In this document: piece by piece, positions 8,494 to 16,721 of the stretch | How positions within the stretch are numbered: position 1 is the stretch's first letter | How the letters are laid out: every line of letters starts with the position of its first letter | Assembly: GCF_030407765.1 (NCBI RefSeq) | Contig: NZ_JASDCU010000018.1 | Span: 1 to 63,145, forward strand | Direction: 5' to 3' | From: Microbacterium sp. APC 3901 | Lineage (GTDB): Bacteria > Actinomycetota > Actinomycetes > Actinomycetales > Microbacteriaceae | DNA: 63,145 nt | The notes under the pieces: generated by a model | The model's database searches: none | What the model was told of the DNA's origin: nothing | The model's input: only the letters and a program-made list of their open reading frames with translations | Program-made: the position numbers and the translations under genes

Positions 8494-9063
8494 GTGCCCC
8501 GTCCCCGAAGTGAAGCCGCGCGCCAGTCTGTGCTCGAGGCGATGCGCGAAGCCGTCATCGCCGGCACCTACGAAGCGGTGACCATCGAGGGACTCGCTGA
8601 GACAGCCGCAGTCTCCAAGCAGACGATCTATCGCTGGTGGCCGTCGAAGGCGGCGATCCTCGGCGAGGCACTGCTCGAGGGAGATTTGCCCGGAGCCGAC
8701 CCCGCCGTCGCGATGAGCGACGACATCCGGGCTGACCTGCACGCCTGGTTCTCGGCGATGTCCGCCGGGCTCGCGAGGCCCGAGGGCGTCGCACTCGCCC
8801 GGGCTCTGATCGCGGTGACCGCCACCGACCACGAACTCGGGCTCGCACTAAACGAGCGGCTCGCGGCACCGATCCGCTCGTGGGTCGCCGAGCGGATCGC
8901 GCGCGGACAGTCGGCCGGCGAGATCCGGGCCGACGTGGATGCTGACGCCATCGCCGACCAGCTCATCGCCATGGCGTCATATGCGGCGCTCATCGGTCAG
9001 CCCTTGAGCGCAGAGCGCGTCGAGGAGACGGTGACGCGGCTGCTGCGAGGCATCGCTCGGTAG
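8494..9063 (+). CDS. TetR/AcrR-family regulator
   Basis: The 189-residue protein has an N-terminal helix-turn-helix (about 20-60; VTIEGLAETAAVSKQTIYRWW is the canonical recognition region) and an all-helical ligand domain. It starts with GTG; no earlier ATG lies in frame without entering the divergent gene. It is divergent from the FAD monooxygenase, so it probably represses that gene and itself from the 102-base shared promoter region. The effector is unknown, and no clear palindromic operator was picked out by eye in the gap. Confidence 0.88.
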   Translation: MPRPRSEAARQSVLEAMREAVIAGTYEAVTIEGLAETAAVSKQTIYRWWPSKAAILGEALLEGDLPGADPAVAMSDDIRADLHAWFSAMSAGLARPEGVALARALIAVTATDHELGLALNERLAAPIRSWVAERIARGQSAGEIRADVDADAIADQLIAMASYAALIGQPLSAERVEETVTRLLRGIAR

Positions 9064-9137
9064 GCACGTCTGGCTGGGTGAGGCCGACGGTGGATACCCT
9101 TGCGACGGACACTCACCGCTGAGGACTGGAGCAGAGA

Positions 9138-9548
9138 ATGGTCATCGCTGACATCACGGTCGTTCCGGTGCCGACGGAACGCAAGGCCGCATACCTGGAC
9201 TTCTCGAAGCGGATGGCGGAGGTCTACCGCGACCACGGTGCGATCAGCGTCGTCGACTACTGGCAGTCGAGCGCGTCAGCTGACCCGAGTGACTTCCACG
9301 CAGACGGGACGTCATACGAATCGGGCGAGCTCAAGAGCATCGCCGACCTCGCGGGCGCGAGCCCCGGGGAGTCTGTCGTGGTCACGGTGACGACCTGGCC
9401 GTCGCTCGAGGTACGCGACCGCGGAACCGCTGCCGTCACGAGCGATCCTCGCGTCCTCGAGACGCTCGACGAAGAGCCGGTATTCGACGGAGGTCGCGTG
9501 GTCGGCGACAGCTTCGAGATCGCGATGAGGGTTCAGCAGGAAGAGTGA
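9138..9548 (+). CDS. DUF1428-family protein
   Basis: The 136-residue protein matches the small DUF1428 family. Features are the opening strand ADITVVPVPTERKAAYLDFSK, a central VVDYWQSS segment, an SVVVTVTTWPSLEVRDRG strand-helix near residue 80, and the final GDSFEIAMRV strand, a ferredoxin-like alpha/beta barrel layout. The family is common in proteobacteria and actinobacteria, and its function is not established. It follows the TetR gene by 74 bases on the same strand but has its own AGAGAATG-type start context, so cotranscription is uncertain. Confidence 0.75.
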   Translation: MVIADITVVPVPTERKAAYLDFSKRMAEVYRDHGAISVVDYWQSSASADPSDFHADGTSYESGELKSIADLAGASPGESVVVTVTTWPSLEVRDRGTAAVTSDPRVLETLDEEPVFDGGRVVGDSFEIAMRVQQEE

Positions 9549-9558
9549 CGGGCGCCGG

Positions 9559-9879
9559 TTACGGGGTGCAGTAGCCGAGCATCGCGTCGGTCGCTGCGTG
9601 CATCTCTGTCGTCGCCGCATCCAGGCCCGTCATGTCGCCGCCGATGGCCTTCTCGCCCTCGGCGGCGAATGCGTCGATGCTCGTCGTCCACGAGTCGCGG
9701 AGGGTGACGAACTCCTCGGGCCCGTCGACACCCCGGATGCTCTCGGCGACACTCTTGACCTCGTCGAGCGCTGCCTGCGCGGCCTCGGGAGTCGGCGAGC
9801 TCACGCTGGAGATCACACCCGTCACCTGCGCAGTTTGCCCGATCGGAGGCCAATCACCAGGAGCGCTCAAAACGTGCAC
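9559..9879 (-). pseudogene. 3' remnant of a secreted or lipoprotein gene
   Basis: The reading frame encodes about 106 residues that look like the helical C-terminal part of an actinobacterial lipoprotein: repeated Ala/Glu helices, a DSWTTSIDAF segment and the ending GYCTP. No signal peptide or lipobox precedes it. The ATG at 9879 lies immediately after a stretch that resembles no leader. I interpret it as a 5'-truncated gene. An intact small cytoplasmic protein is possible but less likely. Its stop converges on the DUF1428 stop 10 bases away. Confidence 0.5.
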
Positions 9880-9921
9880 TGATTGCGGGCGCTTCGTCTC
9901 GCTCGGCTTCGCCGGGCTCGC

Positions 9922-10815
9922 TCAACGAACGAGGGGTCGCTCACGCCAAGAGATCCCCCGCCCAGCGATCCGCCGCCCGGCCTCCTCCGCCGCGACCGGC
10001 TCCCCGACATCCGCCCCAACCTCGAGCCCGACAACTGAGTGCACGATGGTCCCGTCGTACACGTGCACGAGGTTGTACCCCTGCGCAGCATCCTGCCCAC
10101 GCGTAGCTCCAACCGGCTGAGCCAGATCCTGCCCATACGCACTCGATGACGCCGCCGCCACCGGAATCCCCGCGAAGGTCCCGAACGACGGGTGATGCAC
10201 GTGCCCCGACAGGATCCCCCGCACATCCGACCCTTTCAGCACCGCAGCCAGCGCCGCCTGCTCCCGCAGCTCCACCGTCACCGCAAGATCGAGCACCGTC
10301 GGCAGCGGGGGGTGATGGATCAGCAGCAGCGAACCCTCCGGCGCGGGCGTAGCCAGCTCCGCCGCCAACCAAGACAGCTGTTCTTCATCCACCCGCCCCC
10401 AGTGCTGCCCGGGAACCGTCGAATCCAACACGATCACCCGCATCCCGCCGAACCAGCGCACCTCGACCACAGCATCCGAAGCGCCGCCCGCAAGCCCCAA
10501 CTCCGCCCGCATCGCCCCACGCTCGTCGTGGTTCCCCATGGCCCAGACCACGTCACACCCCAGCGCCTCAACCGCCGGCGCCACCACCTCCCGCAACCGC
10601 CGATACGACGACGCGTCTCCGCGATCAGCCAGATCCCCCGTGAACAACAGAGCATCAGGGCGAAGCCCCGAAGACACCAACCGACACAACACAGACGACA
10701 GGTTCGCATCGGCATCCGCCCCGCTGCCGTACAGCGGCGAACGTTCACCGGGAAGGTGCGTATCGGAGATGTGCACGAAGGTGTGCGATGGGCGAGAGTG
10801 CTCGGTGAGGATCAT
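9922..10815 (-). CDS. Calcineurin-like metallophosphoesterase
   Basis: The 297-residue enzyme shows the full set of dinuclear-metal motifs: HISDTHL (D-x-H), TGDLAD (GD), MGNHDER (GNHD), LLIHHPP and SGHVHH (GH-x-H). This pattern fits class III cyclic-nucleotide or glycerophosphodiester phosphodiesterases (CpdA/GpdQ type). The ATG at 10815 was chosen for the GGAAGAG ribosome site; an upstream start would add 41 residues of shadow sequence. It is the last gene of a five-gene minus-strand run, 40 bases after the LacI gene. Its presence next to an importer suggests that the imported compound is a phosphodiester or phosphonate-like ester. That is inference. Confidence 0.88.
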   Translation of the reverse strand: MILTEHSRPSHTFVHISDTHLPGERSPLYGSGADADANLSSVLCRLVSSGLRPDALLFTGDLADRGDASSYRRLREVVAPAVEALGCDVVWAMGNHDERGAMRAELGLAGGASDAVVEVRWFGGMRVIVLDSTVPGQHWGRVDEEQLSWLAAELATPAPEGSLLLIHHPPLPTVLDLAVTVELREQAALAAVLKGSDVRGILSGHVHHPSFGTFAGIPVAAASSSAYGQDLAQPVGATRGQDAAQGYNLVHVYDGTIVHSVVGLEVGADVGEPVAAEEAGRRIAGRGISWRERPLVR

Positions 10816-10855
10816 TTCTCTTCCAGTGAGACGACGAACAAGTACAAGACAGAAG

Positions 10856-11890
10856 TCAGACGGCCGCGGCAGTCGACCCGGGCACGAGGGTTCCGACGAA
10901 CGGCTGCCGCACGGTCTCGGAAGAATCCGAGTCAGCATCAGAACTCAGCAACCGCTGCATCGTCTCCACAGCCGCGGCCGCGACGGCCTCGACCGGAATG
11001 CGCAGAGTCGTCAGCCCCAGCAGATCGGCCCCAGGCAGGATGCCATCGCACCCCGTCACGCTCACATCTCCGGGCACAGACAACCCCGCAGAACGCAGAG
11101 CGCGCATGACCGCGAGCTGCCGATAGTCCGACGCGCACATCACCGCCGTGGCCCCATCCCGCACGGCATCGAGCGCCTCATCCACTCCATCGGTCGGCGC
11201 AGCGCCCGCAGACACCAGAGTCACGGAGGCCCCGCCGGCAACGAGTGTCGACTCCATCGCCGACGCACGAAGATGCTCCGCAAAAGACACATCCGGAGCG
11301 CCAGAAAGCACGACCACCTGCCGATGCCCCAGCGACAGCACATGCGAGGCCAGCAACTCGCCATGAGAGGGGTCGTCGTAGTGCGCGGTATGAATCCCCT
11401 CGGCAGTCTCGACCCGCCCCGCGCGCACGATCGGCACCTGGTCGGCGAATGGCTCGAGCTGCGCGGCCGTGATTCCACCGGTCGCGACGATGAGTCCGGC
11501 GACGCGCATGCCGAGCAGCCGGTGCAGCGCGTTGACCTGCTCGGCGCCCTGCACGTCGGCGCCGATCGTCACGGTCACGAGGTCGAGCCCACGCCTGTGG
11601 GCCTCATCCTGCAGGCGCGAGAACAGCAGACCGTACGCCGGGTTGCTCGCGTCGCGCAGCATCAGCCCGACAGTGCCGGTGCGGCCGGCGGCGAGCTCGG
11701 CGGCCATCGTGTTGCGCACGTATCCGAGGCGCTCGGCCTCGGCGAGGATGCGCTCCTGGGTCTCGGGAGCGAAGCGCCCCTCGCCCTTCAACGCCCGGGT
11801 CGCCGTGGCGCGGGAGACTCCGGCGGCCGCGGCCACGTCGCTGACCGTGACACGCAGCCCCGGTGCACCAGCATCCGACAACGAGCTCAT
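10856..11890 (-). CDS. LacI-family regulator
   Basis: The 344-residue repressor has an N-terminal LacI helix-turn-helix (VTVSDVAAAAGVSRATATRAL, about 14-34, plus the hinge-type AELAAGRTGTVGLML) and a periplasmic-binding-protein-like effector domain. Its ATG overlaps the stop of the permease gene by 4 bases, so it belongs to the transport operon and probably autoregulates it. A likely target is the region in front of the binding-protein gene (15.90-15.97 kb), which has a GTTGTAC half-site-like sequence. The effector is unknown. Confidence 0.9.
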   Translation of the reverse strand: MSSLSDAGAPGLRVTVSDVAAAAGVSRATATRALKGEGRFAPETQERILAEAERLGYVRNTMAAELAAGRTGTVGLMLRDASNPAYGLLFSRLQDEAHRRGLDLVTVTIGADVQGAEQVNALHRLLGMRVAGLIVATGGITAAQLEPFADQVPIVRAGRVETAEGIHTAHYDDPSHGELLASHVLSLGHRQVVVLSGAPDVSFAEHLRASAMESTLVAGGASVTLVSAGAAPTDGVDEALDAVRDGATAVMCASDYRQLAVMRALRSAGLSVPGDVSVTGCDGILPGADLLGLTTLRIPVEAVAAAAVETMQRLLSSDADSDSSETVRQPFVGTLVPGSTAAAV

Positions 11891-13758
11891 GCGCGCGTCT
11901 TCCGAACCTTGCGGGGCGCTCCGGCGCGCGAACCTCGTCCATACACGAGATACATGGTGACACCCATGATGATCATCAGCAGCACTGTGTAGACGAACGT
12001 GATCGGCATCGCATCGAGATTGTTTTCGCCGCGCGTGCTCTCTTGAATCGCCACACCCAGCGGCTTGAACAGCGGGTGATAGAGGAAGATCGCCGCGTCG
12101 TAGTCATCGAGCAGGCTGTTGAAGTTCAGCGCCGTGATCGCCGCAGCCGTCGGCAGCACCAGCGGCACCAGCACCTTGCGGAACGTCGTCAGCGACTTCG
12201 CTCCGAGGATGCGCGAGGCGTCTTCGAGTGAATCGGGCACCGACGCGAACCCGGCCTTGAGCAGGCGCAGCGTGAACGGGATCTTCACGCAGATGTAGGC
12301 GATGAGCAGCAGGATCGGCGTGCCGGTGAGCACGAATCCACCCACGATCGCCCGCGGTTCGTCGAACGCGGTCACCAGGGCGAGCGCGATGAGCACGATC
12401 GGCAGGATCCACGGGATGTGCAGCACGTACTCGATCGCGGTGGTCAGCAGGTTGCGGTGCTTCTGCAGCATCCGCGCCACGAACAGCAGACCGCCGACCA
12501 CGACGAGCGACGCGACGGCGCTGTAGACGACGCTGACGATGAACGGACGGATCGCCTCGGCGCTCGAGAACACGGTGATGTAGTTGTCGAGCGTGAAGCT
12601 GTCGAGGGTGATGGAGCCGGCGAGGATGCTGCGCGCATCGACGAACGAGAAGATCACGATCAGCACGACCGGGATCAGGTAGATCACCCACAGCAGGTAC
12701 GCGATGACGTGCACGACGACGTTCGCGAACGGGTTGCGGATCCTCTGCTTCTGGATCGGGGTCGCCACCTTCGCGACCGAGAAGTAGACGCCTGACTTCT
12801 CGAAGCGGTTCATGATCGCGAGCAGGATGATCGTCGCGATGCCGAGCACGATCGCCAGCAGCGCGGCGATGTCGCGCGTGATGGGGCTGCGCGAGAGGTC
12901 GATGATCAGCGGCGCGACCGTCTGGAAGTCGGGCCCGCCGAGCACGAGCGGAGCGGTGAGCGCCCCGAGTCCGATGAGGAACGTCAGCACGGTGACGGCG
13001 AACAGCATCGGCTTCATCACCGGCAGCACGATGCGGCGGAGGATCGTCCACGTCGATGCGCCCATGAGCTTCGCCGCCTCGATCGACGCGTAGTCGACCT
13101 TGCCGAGGGATGACGAGAGGAACAGCATGTGGTTCGTCGTGGTCGCGAACGTCATCACGAAGACGACCGCGAAGTATCCCGAGAACCAGTCGCGGTCCAT
13201 GTCGGGCCACCAGTTGACCATCATGTTCGTGAAGAACCCGAACCGGCCGTAGATGAAGTTGTAACCGGCGGCCAGCACGATGCCGCCGTAGATCAGGGTC
13301 GTGGCATAGCCGAGCCAGAGGATCTTCGCCCCGCGCACCTGGAAGTACTTCGTCACCAGCACGATGAAGACACCGACGACGTTGACCGTGATCGACAGCG
13401 TGACGGCCAGCAGGAAGCTGTTTCCGAGCGTCTTCAGCGCACGCTCGCTGCCGAACAGCTTCTCGACGGCACGGATGCTGAACTGCCCGTCGGGGAAGAA
13501 CGTGACCCCGAGCAGGGCGGCGTTGGGAAGCACGAGGAACGCGGCGGCGAACCAGATCACGATGATGCCCGTGATCCAGGCGAGGGGTGAGCGGAGCATC
13601 GCCTTCACGCTGCCGGGGCGCCCTCTCTTGTTGAGCCGCGGTCCCGCCGTCTGACCCTCGACGACAGCTTCGGTCGTCAAGGAGCCGGCTTCTCCGGTCA
13701 CGGCCGCTGAGGGCGGGACCGCGGGGTGTGAGGGGTTCTGGGGGGTCTGATCCGACAT
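11887..13758 (-). CDS. ABC importer permease, two fused membrane domains
   Basis: The 623-residue protein contains two complete binding-protein-dependent transport domains in one chain (about 40-330 and 350-610). Each has about six helices and its own EAA loop: ASIEAAKLMGASTWTILRRIVLP in the first and SLEDASRILGAKSLTTFRKVLVP in the second. This fused form is typical of ferric-iron (FbpB), thiamine and 2-aminoethylphosphonate importers. The first ~25 residues are a Pro/Ser-rich cytoplasmic tail. The ATG at 13758 lies one base after the stop of the ATPase gene, so the genes are translationally coupled. It forms the channel of the importer encoded by this operon. Confidence 0.9.
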   Translation of the reverse strand: MSDQTPQNPSHPAVPPSAAVTGEAGSLTTEAVVEGQTAGPRLNKRGRPGSVKAMLRSPLAWITGIIVIWFAAAFLVLPNAALLGVTFFPDGQFSIRAVEKLFGSERALKTLGNSFLLAVTLSITVNVVGVFIVLVTKYFQVRGAKILWLGYATTLIYGGIVLAAGYNFIYGRFGFFTNMMVNWWPDMDRDWFSGYFAVVFVMTFATTTNHMLFLSSSLGKVDYASIEAAKLMGASTWTILRRIVLPVMKPMLFAVTVLTFLIGLGALTAPLVLGGPDFQTVAPLIIDLSRSPITRDIAALLAIVLGIATIILLAIMNRFEKSGVYFSVAKVATPIQKQRIRNPFANVVVHVIAYLLWVIYLIPVVLIVIFSFVDARSILAGSITLDSFTLDNYITVFSSAEAIRPFIVSVVYSAVASLVVVGGLLFVARMLQKHRNLLTTAIEYVLHIPWILPIVLIALALVTAFDEPRAIVGGFVLTGTPILLLIAYICVKIPFTLRLLKAGFASVPDSLEDASRILGAKSLTTFRKVLVPLVLPTAAAITALNFNSLLDDYDAAIFLYHPLFKPLGVAIQESTRGENNLDAMPITFVYTVLLMIIMGVTMYLVYGRGSRAGAPRKVRKTRA

Positions 13759-13759
13759 G

Positions 13760-14776
13760 TCACGCCGCCGGATACTGCAGGATCCAGCGCGGGTCCACGT
13801 CGACGCGCACCGCGTCGCCGGGGTTCCACTGGCGCGCGCTCGCCGCGGCGGGCACGCTGACGCGCAGCGCAGCATCCTCTGCCGTCACCGTGTAGACGCT
13901 GTGGCTGCCGTGGTACGTGCGATCGACGATCGTGCCAGCGAGCGACGCGGATGCCGTCGAGCTGTCGCCCGCCTCGGCGAGATGCAGCTTCTCGGGTCGC
14001 ACGTAGCTCTCGGCCGTGGCGTCGAGTCCGCCGCCGAGGCTCGTGATCTGCGCCGGGCTGAGACGGTTGTTCTCGCCGATGAAGCGGCACACGAACGGCG
14101 TCGCGCTGCGGTCGTAGATCTCCTCGGGCGTGCCCACCTGCTGCAGCGTTCCGGCGTCGAGCACGGCGATGCGGTCGCTGAGCGTGAGCGCCTCTTCTTG
14201 GTCGTGCGTGACGTAGACCGTGGTCACGCCGACCTCGTGCTGCAGGTCTTTCAGCTGTTCACGCAGCTGCACGCGCAGCTTCGCGTCGAGGTTCGACAGC
14301 GGCTCGTCGAGCAGCAGGATGCTGGGGGTCAGCGCGAGCGCGCGGGCGATGGCCACACGCTGCTGCTGCCCGCCCGAGAGCTCCGACACGTTCTTCTCGA
14401 GCTGCGACGGCGCGAGGCCCGTGCGGTCGGCGATCTCGTCGACGCGGCGGCGCTGCTCGGCCTTCGATGCCTTCTGGATCGACAGCCCGAACGCGATGTT
14501 CTCGCGCACGTTCATGCTGGGGAAGAGAGCGTAGTTCTGGAACACCATCCCCACGCCGCGCTTCTCACTCGGCACGCGAGTGACGTCGCGGCCGTTGATG
14601 TGGATGCGACCGCCCGTCGGCTCGACGAACCCGGCGAGTGTGCGGAGGGCGGTGGTCTTGCCGCATCCAGACGGACCCAGGAGGGTGAAGAACTCACCCT
14701 CCTGGATCTCCAGATCGAGGTGCGAGACCGCGCGGTGATCGCCGAACGCGACCTCGACATCTTCGAAACGGATCAT
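13760..14776 (-). CDS. ABC importer ATP-binding protein
   Basis: The 338-residue ATPase has Walker A GPSGCGKTT near residue 36, the signature LSGGQQQR near 133 and Walker B LLLDEP near 153, then a D-loop and switch His (VTHDQEEAL). A C-terminal TOBE-type region from about 235 is usual for spermidine/iron/phosphonate importers. It energises uptake with the fused permease directly downstream (one-base gap) and the lipoprotein upstream (45-base gap). Iron, phosphonate and polyamine subfamilies share these motifs, so the substrate is not decided. Confidence 0.92.
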   Translation of the reverse strand: MIRFEDVEVAFGDHRAVSHLDLEIQEGEFFTLLGPSGCGKTTALRTLAGFVEPTGGRIHINGRDVTRVPSEKRGVGMVFQNYALFPSMNVRENIAFGLSIQKASKAEQRRRVDEIADRTGLAPSQLEKNVSELSGGQQQRVAIARALALTPSILLLDEPLSNLDAKLRVQLREQLKDLQHEVGVTTVYVTHDQEEALTLSDRIAVLDAGTLQQVGTPEEIYDRSATPFVCRFIGENNRLSPAQITSLGGGLDATAESYVRPEKLHLAEAGDSSTASASLAGTIVDRTYHGSHSVYTVTAEDAALRVSVPAAASARQWNPGDAVRVDVDPRWILQYPAA

Positions 14777-14821
14777 GGTGTCTTTCCGGTCAGTGCTGGA
14801 TGAGGGGGTGTGGAGGCTCGA

Positions 14822-15898
14822 TCAGCCGATGTACTCCAGCGTGACCTTCTCGACCCAGGCACCGAGGTTCTCGCTCACGAAGCCGAAGTCGATGTCCTGA
14901 CGGTCGAGGGTGCCCATGAGCTCGACGACCTCGGGGTTGGCCTGCTCGACCGCACCCTCGTTGACGGGCATCGAGTTGAACTCGGCCGCGAACTCGCCCT
15001 GCACCTCGGCGCTGCCGAACCAGTCGATGAACTCCTGGGCCTTCTCCTCATTGCCGGTGCCGTTGATCTGCGCGATCTGCTCGGTGACATACGGCACGCC
15101 GTAGTCGGGCACGATCATGCCGGTCTTCGTGCCGTACTCCTCGTCGCGCGCCGCGATGCCGCTCGAGGGCAGCACGCCGTAGTCGATCTCGCCACGCGTG
15201 ATGCGGGCGTAGAGGTCGGTGCCCTCGACCGCGGGCGATCCGTTGGCGTAGTACGACTTCACCAGGTCCCAGCCCTCGTCGCTGACGCCGAGGTCGCCGT
15301 CTTCGTCGAGGTGACGCGACAGGATGCTGGCGAGCACGAGCTGCGGGGTGGCCTGGCCGAGCGCCGGGTTGACCTCGTAGCGGCCCGCGTACTCCTCGTC
15401 GGTCCAGAGGTCCTCCTCATCGGAAGGGGCGTCGGTGATGGTGTTCTCGTCGTAGACAGTGACGATGGCCTGCTCGACGAGCGGCCAGAACGCTCCGTCA
15501 GCGGGGTCGCCCGCATCGGCCGGAACCTCGCCGCTCCACTCGGGCTCGTAGGCGGTGATCGCCTCTTCGGCCTTGAGCTGCTCGAAGAACATGTTGTTCA
15601 GACCGAACACCACGTCGCCGACCGGGTTGTTCTTCTCGGCGATGATGCGGTTGGTGAGGTCGGCGCCGCCGAGGCCCACGATCTCGATGTCGATGCCGGC
15701 ATCCGCTGCCTTCTCGGTGATCCACTCGCCACGGCCGTCGCTGTTCGAGTTGGTGTAGACGATGAGGGTCGCATCCGACCCGCCGTCGCTCGAGCCGCCG
15801 TCGGTCTCGGTGCTGCCGCCTGCGCAGCCGGTCAGGGTCACGGCCGCCACCGCAGCGATTCCCAGGAGAGACCAGCGCTTCTTTCGGATGTCGACCAT
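14822..15898 (-). CDS. ABC importer substrate-binding lipoprotein
   Basis: The 358-residue lipoprotein has a signal peptide ending in a lipobox (LTGC, about 20-23 from the chosen ATG) and a Gly/Ser/Asp linker, then a family-1 binding fold of the ferric/2-aminoethylphosphonate type: LIVYTNSNSDG at the start and DVVFGLNNMFFEQL around 95. The ATG at 15898 was preferred over 15916 because AAAGG lies at the proper distance. It is the first gene of the operon that also encodes the ATPase, fused permease, LacI regulator and metallophosphoesterase. Ferric-binding members use a Tyr pair, which I could not assign here with confidence. The phosphoesterase neighbour argues for an organophosphate ligand. 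Confidence 0.88.
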   Translation of the reverse strand: MVDIRKKRWSLLGIAAVAAVTLTGCAGGSTETDGGSSDGGSDATLIVYTNSNSDGRGEWITEKAADAGIDIEIVGLGGADLTNRIIAEKNNPVGDVVFGLNNMFFEQLKAEEAITAYEPEWSGEVPADAGDPADGAFWPLVEQAIVTVYDENTITDAPSDEEDLWTDEEYAGRYEVNPALGQATPQLVLASILSRHLDEDGDLGVSDEGWDLVKSYYANGSPAVEGTDLYARITRGEIDYGVLPSSGIAARDEEYGTKTGMIVPDYGVPYVTEQIAQINGTGNEEKAQEFIDWFGSAEVQGEFAAEFNSMPVNEGAVEQANPEVVELMGTLDRQDIDFGFVSENLGAWVEKVTLEYIG

Positions 15899-16098
15899 GG
15901 TCGCCTTTCTCGTCATCGAGGTGTGTCTGATCTGACTTTACCCCGGAGTTGTGGTTTCTGTACAACGATCGGTCTGATTCTTAGCCGCGTTCGCGCGACC
16001 GCACTCAAGATAGGCGGCGGAAGTGAACGCCGGGGGAGCGCGGGGTGAACGGTCGGGCGGTCGTGGGGTTCCTGGCTCCGCCCTGGCCCCGCGGGGCT
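15899..16098. other. Leader and promoter region of the ABC operon
   Basis: This is the gene-free start of an 823-base gap between the SulP gene and the binding-protein gene. Just upstream of the binding-protein ATG (15.92-15.98 kb) the base composition drops, with TTTACCCC and TTTCTGTACAACGATCGG on the plus strand. This is the likely promoter and a LacI operator-like half-site (GTTGTAC when read toward the operon). From about 16.02 kb the sequence turns very GC-rich and shows no credible coding. Confidence 0.45.
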
Positions 16099-16190
16099 CC
16101 GTCCCTCGTCTCCGTCCCGGGCTCCGCCCCCGTCTCCGTCCCCCGTCTCCGCCCTTCGTCTCCGTCCCCGTCTCCGCCCCCGTCTCCGCC
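16099..16190. repeat. Pyrimidine-rich CGTCTCCG repeat tract
   Basis: About 90 bases on the plus strand are built from irregular copies of CGTCTCCG followed by CCC or TCC runs. Around nine CTCCG units occur, almost without purines except the G of each unit. There is no credible gene on either strand. Strand-asymmetric tracts like this can form triplex or slipped structures and expand or contract. It directly precedes the first palindrome of the 16.2 kb array. Confidence 0.7.
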
Positions 16191-16202
16191 GAGACCCTCA
16201 TT

Positions 16203-16528
16203 CCGTCACGAGACCCATGTCCTGCAGGTGGGTCTCGCGACGGGCGGTTGGTTTCGCTGGAACGCCGCCCTCTTGCCTGGGGGTGAGTAGCCGAGACCTC
16301 CATCCCGTCTCGAGACCTACGTCCTGCACGTCGGTCTCGTCGCAGGGGGTGGGTCTGGTGCGCGGGGTGATGCGGCATTCGGGGAGACCCACATTCCGTC
16401 TCGAGACCCACGTCGTGACGGTGGGTCTCGTGACGGGACATGGGCCCCACGCCCGGGCGGCGGCCGCTTCGCGATGAGGCCCGTCATCTGTGACGAGACC
16501 CATGTCCTGCAGGTGGGTTTCGCCGCCG
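16203..16528. repeat. Four regularly spaced 41-bp palindromes
   Basis: Four imperfect palindromes start at 16203, 16305, 16396 and 16488, at intervals of 102, 91 and 92 bases. Each has two 15-base arms of the form CCGTCNCGAGACCCA and TGGGTCTCGNGACGG around an 11-base centre; copies 1 and 4 have the centre TGTCCTGCAGG, itself containing an 8-base palindrome. Arms differ by a few substitutions, many of them matched in the opposite arm (for example A to T in copy 3 against copy 1). The block lies between two minus-strand genes and could act as a REP/BIME-like element, terminator group or protein-binding array. Confidence 0.8.
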
Positions 16529-16705
16529 AAGCAGCGTCTCGCCGAAGGGCGGCAGTTTCGCCGCCGAAGCAGCGTCTCGCCGAAGGACGGCAGTCTCACC
16601 GACCGGAGCAGCGTCCCACCGAAGGACGGCAGCCTCACCGACCGAAGCAGCGCCTCACCGAAGGACGGCGGCCTCACCGACCGAAGGACGGCAGCCTCAC
16701 CGACC
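16528..16705. repeat. 39-bp tandem repeat, about 4.6 copies
   Basis: Units begin at 16528 (38 bases), 16566, 16605 and 16644 (39 bases each), with a partial copy at 16683-16705. The unit starts GAAGCAGCGTCTCGCCGAAG and ends with a CTCACCGACC-type segment. Copies differ by a few bases. The unit is 13 codons long, so frames stay open on both strands, but there is no ribosome site or plausible protein, and the block ends 17 bases before the SulP stop codon. There are no unique spacers, so it is not CRISPR. Confidence 0.85.
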
Positions 16706-16721
16706 GGTCGGGCAGACTCCC

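Noticed and set aside
9559..9879. Complete small secreted protein
   Set aside because: No signal peptide or lipobox in front and the sequence looks like a C-terminal part only, so it is listed as a remnant.
16198..16677. 159-codon minus-strand frame through the palindromes and tandem repeat, and a plus-strand frame in the same place
   Set aside because: Frames stay open only because the 39-bp unit is a multiple of three and the region is GC-rich. There is no ribosome site and the products are repeats of shadow sequence.
16528..16705. CRISPR array
   Set aside because: Repeats are directly adjacent with no unique spacers, and no cas genes are present.
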